From Acidobacteriota bacterium (GTDB lineage: Bacteria > Acidobacteriota > Terriglobia > Bryobacterales > UBA6623): 64,000 nucleotides of DNA. Location: the NCBI GenBank assembly GCA_027592785.1, contig JAQCLD010000008.1:1-64000 (forward strand). The letters run 5' to 3'. Shown in pieces: positions 46,712 through 55,761 of the stretch. The position numbers were made by a program, and so were the translations under genes. The notes beneath the pieces are model-generated. The model did not search any database. It was given only the letters and a program-made list of their open reading frames with translations, and had not been told where the DNA came from. Every line of letters starts with the position of its first letter. Positions within the stretch are counted from its first letter, which is position 1.

Positions 46712-48400
46712 ATGCTTCACGAACTTCAAATCGACAACTTCGCCGTCGTCGACCGGCTGAAGGTTAACTTCCGCAAAGGTCTCAACCTGCTCACCGGCGA
46801 GACCGGCAGCGGCAAATCGATCGTCGTCGGCGCTCTCTCGCTGCTGATGGGCGGACGCGGCGGCGCGGATGTTGTCCGCGAAGGGGCCGAGCGAGCTCGC
46901 ATTTGCGGCGTCTTTGAACCCCAGCCGACCGTGGAACTCATCGATCTGCTCGACCAGGCCGGCTTCGAATTGGAGGACGGCGAACTCATTGTCGAGCGCC
47001 AGGTGGCCGCTTCAGGCAAGAGCCGTTGCTATATCAACGGACGCCCGGCGACGCAGACCTTCCTACGCGAACTAGCCCTGCATCTGTGCGACATCCACGG
47101 CCAGTTCGATCAGCAAAAGCTCTTTTCCGCCGCCGAGCAGATGGCCCTGCTCGATCAGTTCGCCGGTCTCGACGAAGCCGTCCGCGCGGTCGGGGCCTTC
47201 TACACGGTCTGGCGCGACCTGCGCAAGAAGCTCGACTCGCTGCGCGGCGACGAGCAGGAGCGCCTACGACAGCTCGATCTTTACCGCTATCAGCACCAAG
47301 AAATCGAAGGCGCCCGCCTCGATCCCGACGAAGAAGACCGCCTGCGAGCTGACCGCAAGAAGCTGCAAAACCTCACCCGGCTGCGCGAAGACGCCTCAAC
47401 CGCCTACAACGCGCTCTATGAGTCGGCCGAATCAGTCGCCGCACAACTCAAGACCGCCATCAAGGCCGTCGAGTCCCTCGCCGCGGTCGACCCAACTTTC
47501 TCGGCGCTCCCCAAAGCCCTCACAGACGCCCAGGCGACGGTCCAGGACGCCGGCTTCGAACTGCAAAGCTATCTCGACGCCCTCGAGGACGAGCCCGGCC
47601 GTCTCGAGACGATCGAAGACCGACTCGCGGACATCGAAAAGCTCAAGCGCAAGTACGGCCCCACCCTTGCCGACGTCATCGCCTACGGCGCCGAGGTCGC
47701 CGCCAAAGTCGAAGAGTTGTCCTCCAGCGAAAAGACCGCCGAGCAGGTCGAGAAGCGTCTCGCTCAGGCCGGCAGCGACTACCTGGCCGCTGCGACCAAA
47801 TTATCGAGCGCCCGGCGCAAGGCAGCCGATGGCCTCGAAACGCAGGTCGAGACGGAGCTGAATCAACTGGCCATGCCCAAGGCCCGCTTCGCCGTTGCCC
47901 AAGAGCCGTCGCAGGACGCAAGCGGTTGGACGTCTGCGGGCATCGATCGCATCCGCTATGACTTCTCCGCGAACCCCGGTCAGCAGCTCAAACCGCTTGC
48001 CCAGGTCGCTTCCGGCGGAGAACTCTCGCGCGTCACGCTGGCCATCAAGACTTGCCTCAAGCCCGAAACCGGCGCCCACATGCCCAGAACACTCGTCTTC
48101 GATGAGATCGACACAGGAGTCGGCGGACGCGTCGCCGAAGCCATTGGCCGCCGCCTCAGACGCCTCGCGGCCTCCGACCAGGTGCTCTGCGTCACCCACT
48201 TGCCGCAAATCGCCGGCTTCGCTGACGCCCACTATGTCGTTGAGAAGACAGCCCACAAAGGCGCTACTTTCGCCACCGTCGTCGAACTCGCCGACAAGCA
48301 GCGGGTAACCGAACTGGCCCGCATGCTCTCAGGCGAAGAAGTCACCCCCGCCGCCCTCGCCAACGCCCGCCAACTACTCAAATCCACCGCCAAAGCCTAG
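46712..48400 (+). CDS. recN: DNA repair protein RecN
   Basis: MLHELQIDNFAVVDRLKVNFRKGLNLLTGETGSGKSIVVGALSLLMGGRGG; DEIDTGVGGRVAEAIGRRLRRLA; QVLCVTHLPQIA. Confidence 0.97.
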   Translation: MLHELQIDNFAVVDRLKVNFRKGLNLLTGETGSGKSIVVGALSLLMGGRGGADVVREGAERARICGVFEPQPTVELIDLLDQAGFELEDGELIVERQVAASGKSRCYINGRPATQTFLRELALHLCDIHGQFDQQKLFSAAEQMALLDQFAGLDEAVRAVGAFYTVWRDLRKKLDSLRGDEQERLRQLDLYRYQHQEIEGARLDPDEEDRLRADRKKLQNLTRLREDASTAYNALYESAESVAAQLKTAIKAVESLAAVDPTFSALPKALTDAQATVQDAGFELQSYLDALEDEPGRLETIEDRLADIEKLKRKYGPTLADVIAYGAEVAAKVEELSSSEKTAEQVEKRLAQAGSDYLAAATKLSSARRKAADGLETQVETELNQLAMPKARFAVAQEPSQDASGWTSAGIDRIRYDFSANPGQQLKPLAQVASGGELSRVTLAIKTCLKPETGAHMPRTLVFDEIDTGVGGRVAEAIGRRLRRLAASDQVLCVTHLPQIAGFADAHYVVEKTAHKGATFATVVELADKQRVTELARMLSGEEVTPAALANARQLLKSTAKA

Positions 48401-48407
48401 CATCCGA

Positions 48408-48435
48408 TCCGAACCCCAAACGCCAGTGAGGGGCC
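48408..48435 (+). repeat. Solo REP family 1 copy
   Basis: tccgaaccccaaacgccagtgaggggcc; 27/28 match to 810-837, 8 nt after recN stop. Confidence 0.88.
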
Positions 48436-48533
48436 TCTTCGCGCCATTCCTGCTGAGGGTTTCGACGTAGAGCCGCCCCTTTTTTCCCAGCGGCGCCCTT
48501 CCGGGATCGCGGAACGGCCCTGATAATGGTTTT

Positions 48534-50651
48534 ATGGGCAACTCGGCCCAAGGATTTGAGTTCAGCGATTGGAGTCTCCAGCGTCCCGGCGCCGGCAGGT
48601 CCTTCCTCGTCTCGCTGTGCGTCCATATCGTTGTTGTCGCAACAGCTTGGACCATCAACCCGCGCCCTGTCGGCCGCTCTTTCCCGGAACCTCGCCTCGC
48701 CGATTTCCTCGACCCGTCTGAGCGAAAGATCGTTTGGTACCAGCCGCGGCAACAAATGCCCGCTATTGCGCCCGCCGAGCAATCAACGCCGCAGACCTCC
48801 GAGCCTGAGCAGGCGCGTTTCGAGATGCCCCAGAGGGTCACCGCCAGCGACCCGAATCCTGACAGCCTGCAGAGTATGGTTCGCAGCGATCGTCCAGACA
48901 TCGAGTTGCCGCCGGACGTCAAGCTTCCCAACCTCGTTTCCTGGAAGGCGCCGGAGGTCGAGCGACCCCGCTTCGAGCCGACTGAGCCGCAGCTTGTCGC
49001 ACCTTCGACCGAAGGGCTACCGGTTCTCGAACCGCCCAAGATCGAAGCCTCCGTGCCGACCGACTTGAGCGTCGCCGAACTCCAGCAGCTTGCCCGATTG
49101 CGTTATCAACAACAGCAAGAGCAGCGTCAAACTCCTCAGCAGCAGGCGTTGCAGGCCGAGATCCTCGCCCTCGAAGTTCAAGCGCAGACCTCGCCGCTTG
49201 ACGCCTCGCAGTTTCAACAGCTCGCCCGTCTGCGCTATCAAGCCGAGCAGCAGGCCCGCGCTAATCCGGCGAGGGAAGCGCTGCCCAGTGAATCCGCCCC
49301 TGACATTCGTGCGCAAGGGACCGTTGCGGTCGACGTCGCCGAACTGCAGCAGCTCTCCCGCCTGCGCTATCAGGGCGGCAACGAGCGACCCCAAGCCGCG
49401 CCGCAACGAACGGCCCTCGACGCCAACGCCCCCGTGCTCTCGACGGCCCCCGTCGCCCCCGGCGTCGCGGTCGACGTCTCACAATTCCAGGAACTCGCCC
49501 GGCTGCGTTATCAGGCGGGTCGTGGGGGTGAAGCGAGAAGCGCTCCAGAGAGGCAAGCGCTGGCCGACGCCGTTGGCGGACAGGCCGCCCAAATCGAGCA
49601 ATTGGCGACGGCATCAGGCGGCTCGGGCATCGATGTTTCTGAACTTCAACAGCTTTCGCGCCTTCGCTATCAACAGGCACAGGGAGGGGCCGGCTCACAG
49701 CGGGCTTCCGCTCCCTCCGCGCCTGCCTTGGGCGAAGTTGTCGGCGGCGCTGCACCGGCCATTGGCGGCGTAGCCCCACCCGCTGGGGGCGTGCCCTTCG
49801 GAGCGCCCTCCATTGACCTGCCTTCCGCGCCCCCCGCGAGCCTAGGAGCGGCCGGCGGCGACCAGTCCGGCGGCACCGGCGGCGATATCAATCTGGTCGC
49901 CGTCGGGGTCAAACCCGCTGATCGCCTGCCTGAGGATCTGCCTGCCGGTTCCCGGCGCGGCGCGTTTACAGCCGGCCCCGATGCGGGCGAAGGGCGCGGT
50001 GCAACCTGAAACGGAGCCCCTGTCCGCGTGCCGAACCTAGCTATTGACGGTCCTACGCGAGCCAACTCCCAGCCGGCTGGAGCAGGCGGGGACGGCAACG
50101 ATCTGCTGTCCATGCTGACGCGCCACGGTTCCATACGAGACGGACAGGCTCCACCGCCCGACATCGATATCGTTTACAACGAAAAGCCCATCGATATCGA
50201 CAATCCGTTCGTCGGCCGTCCCGTGTACACCATGGCCGTCAACATGCCCAACGTCACCAGCTACCGCGGCGACTGGGTCCTGCAATTTGCGGAGCTCAGC
50301 GAACCGGTCGAGGGCGAGTCGAACGACGAGATCGAGCAACGTCTTTCCTCAACTGACCACGAGCTGACGCCGCCGTTCCCGCTCGTCAAGGTCGATCCCA
50401 AATACGTCGCCAGCGCGATCCGCGAGCAAGTACAAGGTATCGTCGTCTTCCACGGCTTCATTTCCGAAGACGGCGTCCTCTCCAAGCTGCGCTTGGTCCG
50501 CGGCGTCGACGAACGGCTCGACGACGCCGCCAGCGAAGCGTTGGCCAAGTGGGTATTTCGCGCGGCTATGAAGAACGGCGAGGCCGTCGCCGTCGAAAGC
50601 CTCATCCGCATCCCCTTCCGTCTCGACCCATCCGTCAAGATGCGCTATTGA
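48534..50651 (+). pseudogene. TonB-like energy transducer split by an in-frame TGA (50007-50009)
   Basis: ORF 48534-50009 (TM SLCVHIVVVATAW, Gln-rich repeat linker) and ORF 50028-50651 (TonB_C-like IREQVQGIVVFHGFISEDGVLSKLRLVRG) are in the same frame: ...GRGAT*NGAPVRVPNLAIDG... Confidence 0.75.
49068..49673 (+). repeat. Five in-gene repeats of a 42-bp / 14-aa motif
   Basis: [DS]V[AS][EQ][LF]Q[QE]L[AS]RLRYQ-like at 49068, 49200, 49332, 49473, 49632. Confidence 0.9.
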
Positions 50652-50684
50652 TAGTCGGAGCGCCGTACTCCCGGTGCGACTCCG

Positions 50685-51371
50685 ATGGAAACGCAATACC
50701 TGCTCATCGATGCCGACGACACGTTGTGGGAAAACAACGTCTACTTCGAGCGCGCATTCGACGAATTCGTCGATTTCCTCGGCCATTCCCGACTAGCGCC
50801 CGATGAAGTGCGCGAGATCCTCGACGAAATCGAACTCGACAACGTTGCCCAGCACGGCTACGGCTCAAAGAGCTTCGGGCGCAATCTGTTGCAGTGCTTC
50901 GAGCGGCTCGCCGAGCGGACCTACGCCGACCACGATCTAGAGAACGTCATCCAGATCGCCGACCGCATCATGCACCATCCGATCGATGTCATCGTGGGCG
51001 TCCGCGACACGCTCGAGTATCTAACCGCAAGGCACCATCTGACCTTATTCACCAAAGGTCATTCCGAGGAACAGCTGCTCAAGTTCGAGCGCTCCTCTCT
51101 AGGCCCCTACTTTCACGGCGTTGAAGTCGTTCGCGAGAAAGACGCCGCCGCCTATCGCGAGATCGTCGAGCGCGCCCAGATGACTCCTGAGCGCACCTGG
51201 ATGGTAGGCAACAGTCCCAAGTCCGACATTCACCCCGCGCTCGAAGCCGGGCTGCGCGCGGTTTTCGTTCCCCACCAGCACACCTGGTCGCTGGAGATCG
51301 TCGACCTCCCCGCGCCGTCGGAGCGCTTCCATATGGTCGATTGTTTCGCCGACCTCAGCCGCATGTTCTAG
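50685..51371 (+). CDS. HAD superfamily hydrolase
   Basis: YLLIDADDTLWENN; LTLFTKGHSEEQLLKFE; RTWMVGNSPKSDIHPALEAGLRAVFVPH. Confidence 0.9.
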   Translation: METQYLLIDADDTLWENNVYFERAFDEFVDFLGHSRLAPDEVREILDEIELDNVAQHGYGSKSFGRNLLQCFERLAERTYADHDLENVIQIADRIMHHPIDVIVGVRDTLEYLTARHHLTLFTKGHSEEQLLKFERSSLGPYFHGVEVVREKDAAAYREIVERAQMTPERTWMVGNSPKSDIHPALEAGLRAVFVPHQHTWSLEIVDLPAPSERFHMVDCFADLSRMF

Positions 51372-51922
51372 GCTGCTTGCTCGGGCTTGATGAATTTCCC
51401 CAGGATCGCCCCAGCGATACAGAAAGAGATGAATCCGTACAGCGCCTGAGAGAACTTCCAACTCCAGGGGTAGCGCCACCAGACAGCATCGCCGAAATTG
51501 ATCATCACCACCGCCGTGAGGCCCAGCAATGCCGCGAACACGACGCGATCGCTGTAATTCGGCAAAGCCGGCAAGGCCTTCTTCATCACCACAGAGAGCA
51601 AGAAGACCACCACAAGGTTCAGCACAAACCCTTGGCCCATCATCGCTGGGTCCTCCATCGGGTGACCCTCGCGAACGAAATTCACCATGGCGATCGGGCC
51701 TTCCGCGAACATCCGGGCCACGTCCTCCGGATCGTTATATGCGCCCGGTATCAAATACATGCCTGTCGATGGGAAAAGTTCCAGCAGCGCTTGCCCCGCC
51801 GCTGCGTCCCCGTTAGTGGCCTTCAACGGCGCATACGGCGCCGACATCAGACCCCAATACACGAATCCCCACATGAAGATCGCGACAGTCGCGATTGCAG
51901 TTCCGATCAGTTGCTTCGTCAT
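51368..51922 (-). CDS. Hypothetical membrane protein
   Basis: Four hydrophobic segments; MTKQLIGTAIATVAIFMWGFVYWGLMSAPYAPL. Confidence 0.65.
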   Translation of the reverse strand: MTKQLIGTAIATVAIFMWGFVYWGLMSAPYAPLKATNGDAAAGQALLELFPSTGMYLIPGAYNDPEDVARMFAEGPIAMVNFVREGHPMEDPAMMGQGFVLNLVVVFLLSVVMKKALPALPNYSDRVVFAALLGLTAVVMINFGDAVWWRYPWSWKFSQALYGFISFCIAGAILGKFIKPEQAA

Positions 51923-52132
51923 CGGCCAGTCCTCCCCAAGTTATCGTCAAATGATAGGCAGGACCGACGCCAAGGTCAATCCCAGTCCAATCCGAGAGGT
52001 CTTCGGCGTCCTTCAGCACTGCAATCGCAGACGCAATGGTCAAGGCCATCCCATCCTTACCTTGCGGATGTCGAGCTGCATGGCGTACGTGTCGGCATGG
52101 CAGAATAGGATGCTCAGCCGAGAGATTCCCTC

Positions 52133-53245
52133 ATGGCCGAAGCACTCAAGACCTTCTACGGCCCCCGCGTCATTGCCGAACTTGGACGCGACCTGGCAGC
52201 CGCCTATCCGCGCCTCGCCCGCCTTCGTTTTGAGGCCGACTGTCTGGCCGGCCTCGACCAACTCGAACTCATTGCCCGCGCCTGGCACATCGCCGAAACC
52301 ATGCGTGCCCATCTGCCGCAGTCTTTCGAGAAAGCCGCCAAAGTTCTGCTCCGCAGCCTCGGCCCCGAATACGGCGGCGATCCCGAACTCAGCGGTATGG
52401 AAGCGTTCCGTTACATGCCTCACGTATGCTATGTCGGCAAGTACGGGCTCGATCATTTTGAGCCTGCCATGCAACTGCAATACGAGCTGACTAAACGCTT
52501 CACCGCCGAGTTCAGCATTCGCGCCTACCTGGTCCGCCATCCGCAGCGAACCTACGAGCGCCTGCGCAAATGGGCCCATGACCCCAACCACCACGTCCGC
52601 CGTCTCGTTAGTGAAGGGACCCGCCCGCGCCTGCCCTGGGCGCCGCGCCTGCGCGCCTTCCAAGAAGACCCCAAACCGGTCATCGCCCTCCTGCAGCTGC
52701 TCAAGGACGACCCGGAACTTTACGTCCGCCGCAGCGTCGCCAACAACCTCAACGATATCGCCAAAGACCACCCCGATCTCGCCGTCCAAGTCTGCCGCGA
52801 GTGGAGTCGTGGCGCCGGCCCCGAGCGCAAGTGGATCGTTCGCCACGCCCTGCGCAGTCTAACCAAACAGGGCCACCCCCGCGCATTGGAGTTACAAGGA
52901 TTCGGCGGCAAACCCAAAGTGGAAATCGCGAAGATCCGTTTTCAGCCCCAACGCCCGAAAATCGGCGAGTCCCTGAAGTTCCATTGCGAACTGGCAAGCA
53001 CTGCGCGGAAGCAACAAACCCTGCTGATCGACTTCGCCGTGCATTTCGTCAAAGCCAACGGCGCCGCCTCACCGAAGGTCTTCAAACTCAAACAGTTAAC
53101 GCTGCAGCCCGGCGAACGCACGCTGCTCAAGGGTTCCGTCTCCTTCAAGATTCTGACAACCCGCAAGCCGTATCCGGGCAGTCACAAGATAGAGCTGCTC
53201 GTAAACGGTGTTGCCTTTCCGCTTGGTCGCATACAAGTCGCCTAG
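52133..53245 (+). CDS. DNA alkylation repair protein (HEAT-like AlkC/AlkD family) with C-terminal Ig-like domain
   Basis: HPQRTYERLRKWAHDPNHHVRRLVSEGTRPRLPWAPRLRAFQEDPKPVIALLQLLKDDPELYVRRSVANNLNDIAKDHPDL; C-terminal beta-rich ~100 aa. Confidence 0.88.
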   Translation: MAEALKTFYGPRVIAELGRDLAAAYPRLARLRFEADCLAGLDQLELIARAWHIAETMRAHLPQSFEKAAKVLLRSLGPEYGGDPELSGMEAFRYMPHVCYVGKYGLDHFEPAMQLQYELTKRFTAEFSIRAYLVRHPQRTYERLRKWAHDPNHHVRRLVSEGTRPRLPWAPRLRAFQEDPKPVIALLQLLKDDPELYVRRSVANNLNDIAKDHPDLAVQVCREWSRGAGPERKWIVRHALRSLTKQGHPRALELQGFGGKPKVEIAKIRFQPQRPKIGESLKFHCELASTARKQQTLLIDFAVHFVKANGAASPKVFKLKQLTLQPGERTLLKGSVSFKILTTRKPYPGSHKIELLVNGVAFPLGRIQVA

Positions 53246-53302
53246 CAGGCTGAAACAGCGACCGCCCTCCTGGCTTGGTCCGTGCGGGCGTTCTCTTGTG
53301 AA

Positions 53303-53632
53303 CTATTTCGGCGGCAGGGACTTGGCGAAGCCGACCGCCGCCTTCACCCACTTCTCTAAGTCCGCGTCGCTCACGTAGCCCTCGGGTCGCACATAAACCA
53401 TGCTCTTGATCGGTTTCCCGGTGAAGTCCATTGGTGCGGTGTGCGGCTCTTTCAGCGCCGCCTCCGCCCCCTCGGGTCCGAGCCGCACCATGATGCGGCC
53501 CTGCATCACCCCGCAACACATGTTGCCATCGAGCATGAAGGCGAGGCCCCCGAACATGCGCTTCTCCGTCACGCCGCGGTGCTTGCCGATCAGCGCTTGA
53601 ACGCGCTCGGCCAGCGCTTCGTCGTAGGGCAT
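53303..53632 (-). CDS. TfoX/Sxy N-terminal domain family protein
   Basis: VTEKRMFGGLAFMLDGNMCCGVMQGRIMVRLGPE...MDFTGKPIKSMVYV. Confidence 0.88.
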   Translation of the reverse strand: MPYDEALAERVQALIGKHRGVTEKRMFGGLAFMLDGNMCCGVMQGRIMVRLGPEGAEAALKEPHTAPMDFTGKPIKSMVYVRPEGYVSDADLEKWVKAAVGFAKSLPPK

Positions 53633-53636
53633 GGCG

Positions 53637-55700
53637 CTACCTCCCGGCCGCGGTCAACTCGCTCACCAGCGTTCGCGCACGGTAGGCGTCGCGCAGCATC
53701 TCCAGCATGCCGCGGACATCCACACTCACCGCTCGCGCTTGCGTTTCAGAATACTGAAAGTCATTCGACAGCGACTGAATGTTGCCGTCGAATATCAGCC
53801 CGACAACGCGGCCTTCGCGGTCCAACAGCGGACTGCCCGAGTTGCCGCCGGTGATGTCATTGGTCGAGACCAGATTGTAAGGCGTGTCCTCGGCGAGACG
53901 CCGGCGGGCTGTCGTGAACCGTTTCGGCAATTCGTAAGGGTCCTCCCCCGTCGCCTTCTCGAACAGGCCGCCGATCGTCGTGAACGGGGCCACTCTCTTG
54001 CGCCCATCGTTGAGATAAGCCTTCACCATGCCAAATGCGAGCCGCAGCGTGAACGTCGCATCGGGATATACGTTTGCGCCCATCGCCGCGAATCTTGCCT
54101 GGGCGATACGCGTGCCGTTGGCCTGCTCAACCGCGTCTACTTCGTTCTCGTAACGCTCGCGGATTTCCCGTGCCCGCTCATCGACTAGCCGATAGAAAAC
54201 CATCATCGGATCATCCGAATCCTTGGCGCTCGCGGCATCGTTGGCCCCGAGCTGCTTGCGAAACTCCGCATCCCCAAGTTTCGTCGCTGTAATCACCTCG
54301 CGCGCGACCTGCTCCGGAGTTCTATTACCCAACAGCCGCTTCACCGTGGGGTCGTTGGGACTCAAACGGTCGCGCAGGAACTCCAAGCTTTCGGCCAGCT
54401 TGACGACCTCCACATTCGGATCAACCGGAGCCGTCGAATAGAGTTGCTGATAGAGCGACTCCAATCCGGCGCTCTGATACTCCTCCAGCCTCTCGCCATC
54501 AGGCTTGCCGAGTTCCGCCGAGAGCCGCGTCAGGTGCCGAGCGAAAGTGATGTAGCGCGAGTAGAGGCCCAGACTTGCCAGCAGCCGGTACTCCTCGTAG
54601 ATATCGTTCTTCACGCTTTGCGCGGCTGCGATCTTCTGCCACGCATCGCCGTATTTCGCTTGTTGCTCCGCATCGGCGGCGACCGCCGCACGCAGCGCTT
54701 TCTCCTCCGCCGACTGCGCGGCAAAAAGCTCGCGGTTGCGCAGTCCGGCCAGCATCCCTGTGTAGGCCTTGATGCTGTTGTTGATGCGGAACAATTCGTC
54801 GCGCGACAGCCGCGCCGCATCTCCGCCGCTTGCTCCGTAACCCTCCAACGCCGTGCCGATACGCGTCAGAAAGTCCAACATGAAGGGCATCCGCCGATCC
54901 CGTTCGTACTGCAGTTGAGCCTCGGTCAGCAATCGTTGCGTGCTCCCCGGGTGTCCCGAGACGATCACAAACTCCTGCTCATCCGCGCCCGTCGTATCCC
55001 AGGGCAAGACCGCCGGCGATGTGATCGGGCGCCCCTTGTCATAGACCCGCAAGAACGATACGTCCAAGCAGTACCGCGGGAAAGTGAAGTTGTCCGGATC
55101 GCCCCCAAAGAAGGCTGCCTGGAACTCGGGCGCGAAGACCAATCGGATGTCCGTGTAACGTTTGTATTTGTAGAGATCGAAAATGCCGCCGGCATAGAGG
55201 CTGACGACATCGCAACGCATCAGCGTCGAGTCGCGGCAGTCCTTTTGGATGCGCGCGATTTCGGCTTGCTGCGCCTCGCGCTTCGCCGCATCGTCCATGT
55301 CGTCCTCGACGCCGCGGTTGACTTGATCGGTGACCGTCTCGATCTCCATCAACACGTTCAATTCAAGATCAGGACACTTCAGCTCACGGGCCCGCGTCGT
55401 CGCGTAAAAGCCGTCCGCAACGTAATCCTTTTCTTCCGAACTCACCTTGCGTATGCAGTCCGACGCCACATGATGGTTGGTCATCACCAGGCCGCTCGGA
55501 GACACGAACGATCCCGATCCGCCGTTGTTGAGCCGCACCGAACCTTTTTGCAGGCGGGTCAGCAACTCGGCCGAAGGCTCGAAATCATGATCGGCCTTCA
55601 GCTGTTCTAGCGGCAGCCGGTTGTAGGTCCACATGCCCTCGTCCGCCATCAGCGAGGGAACGATCAAAAACGGAATGAGTAGGAAGGTTTTGAGTTGCAT
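53637..55700 (-). CDS. S46 family dipeptidyl-peptidase
   Basis: VRLNNGGSGSFVSPSGLVMTNHHVASDCI; STNDITGGNSGSPLLDREGRVVGLIFDGNIQS. Confidence 0.94.
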   Translation of the reverse strand: MQLKTFLLIPFLIVPSLMADEGMWTYNRLPLEQLKADHDFEPSAELLTRLQKGSVRLNNGGSGSFVSPSGLVMTNHHVASDCIRKVSSEEKDYVADGFYATTRARELKCPDLELNVLMEIETVTDQVNRGVEDDMDDAAKREAQQAEIARIQKDCRDSTLMRCDVVSLYAGGIFDLYKYKRYTDIRLVFAPEFQAAFFGGDPDNFTFPRYCLDVSFLRVYDKGRPITSPAVLPWDTTGADEQEFVIVSGHPGSTQRLLTEAQLQYERDRRMPFMLDFLTRIGTALEGYGASGGDAARLSRDELFRINNSIKAYTGMLAGLRNRELFAAQSAEEKALRAAVAADAEQQAKYGDAWQKIAAAQSVKNDIYEEYRLLASLGLYSRYITFARHLTRLSAELGKPDGERLEEYQSAGLESLYQQLYSTAPVDPNVEVVKLAESLEFLRDRLSPNDPTVKRLLGNRTPEQVAREVITATKLGDAEFRKQLGANDAASAKDSDDPMMVFYRLVDERAREIRERYENEVDAVEQANGTRIAQARFAAMGANVYPDATFTLRLAFGMVKAYLNDGRKRVAPFTTIGGLFEKATGEDPYELPKRFTTARRRLAEDTPYNLVSTNDITGGNSGSPLLDREGRVVGLIFDGNIQSLSNDFQYSETQARAVSVDVRGMLEMLRDAYRARTLVSELTAAGR

Positions 55701-55761
55701 GAGCGAATTTCGGCGCTGAGGAGCGCCCTTCGCCGAAATTCTAGCAGTGAACCAGCCGTGT

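Noticed and set aside
50007-50009. TGA as selenocysteine codon
   Set aside because: Position is in a low-complexity linker, not a redox site, and no clear downstream SECIS-like hairpin was seen.
54444-55610. 388-aa plus-strand ORF
   Set aside because: Antisense to the S46 peptidase gene.
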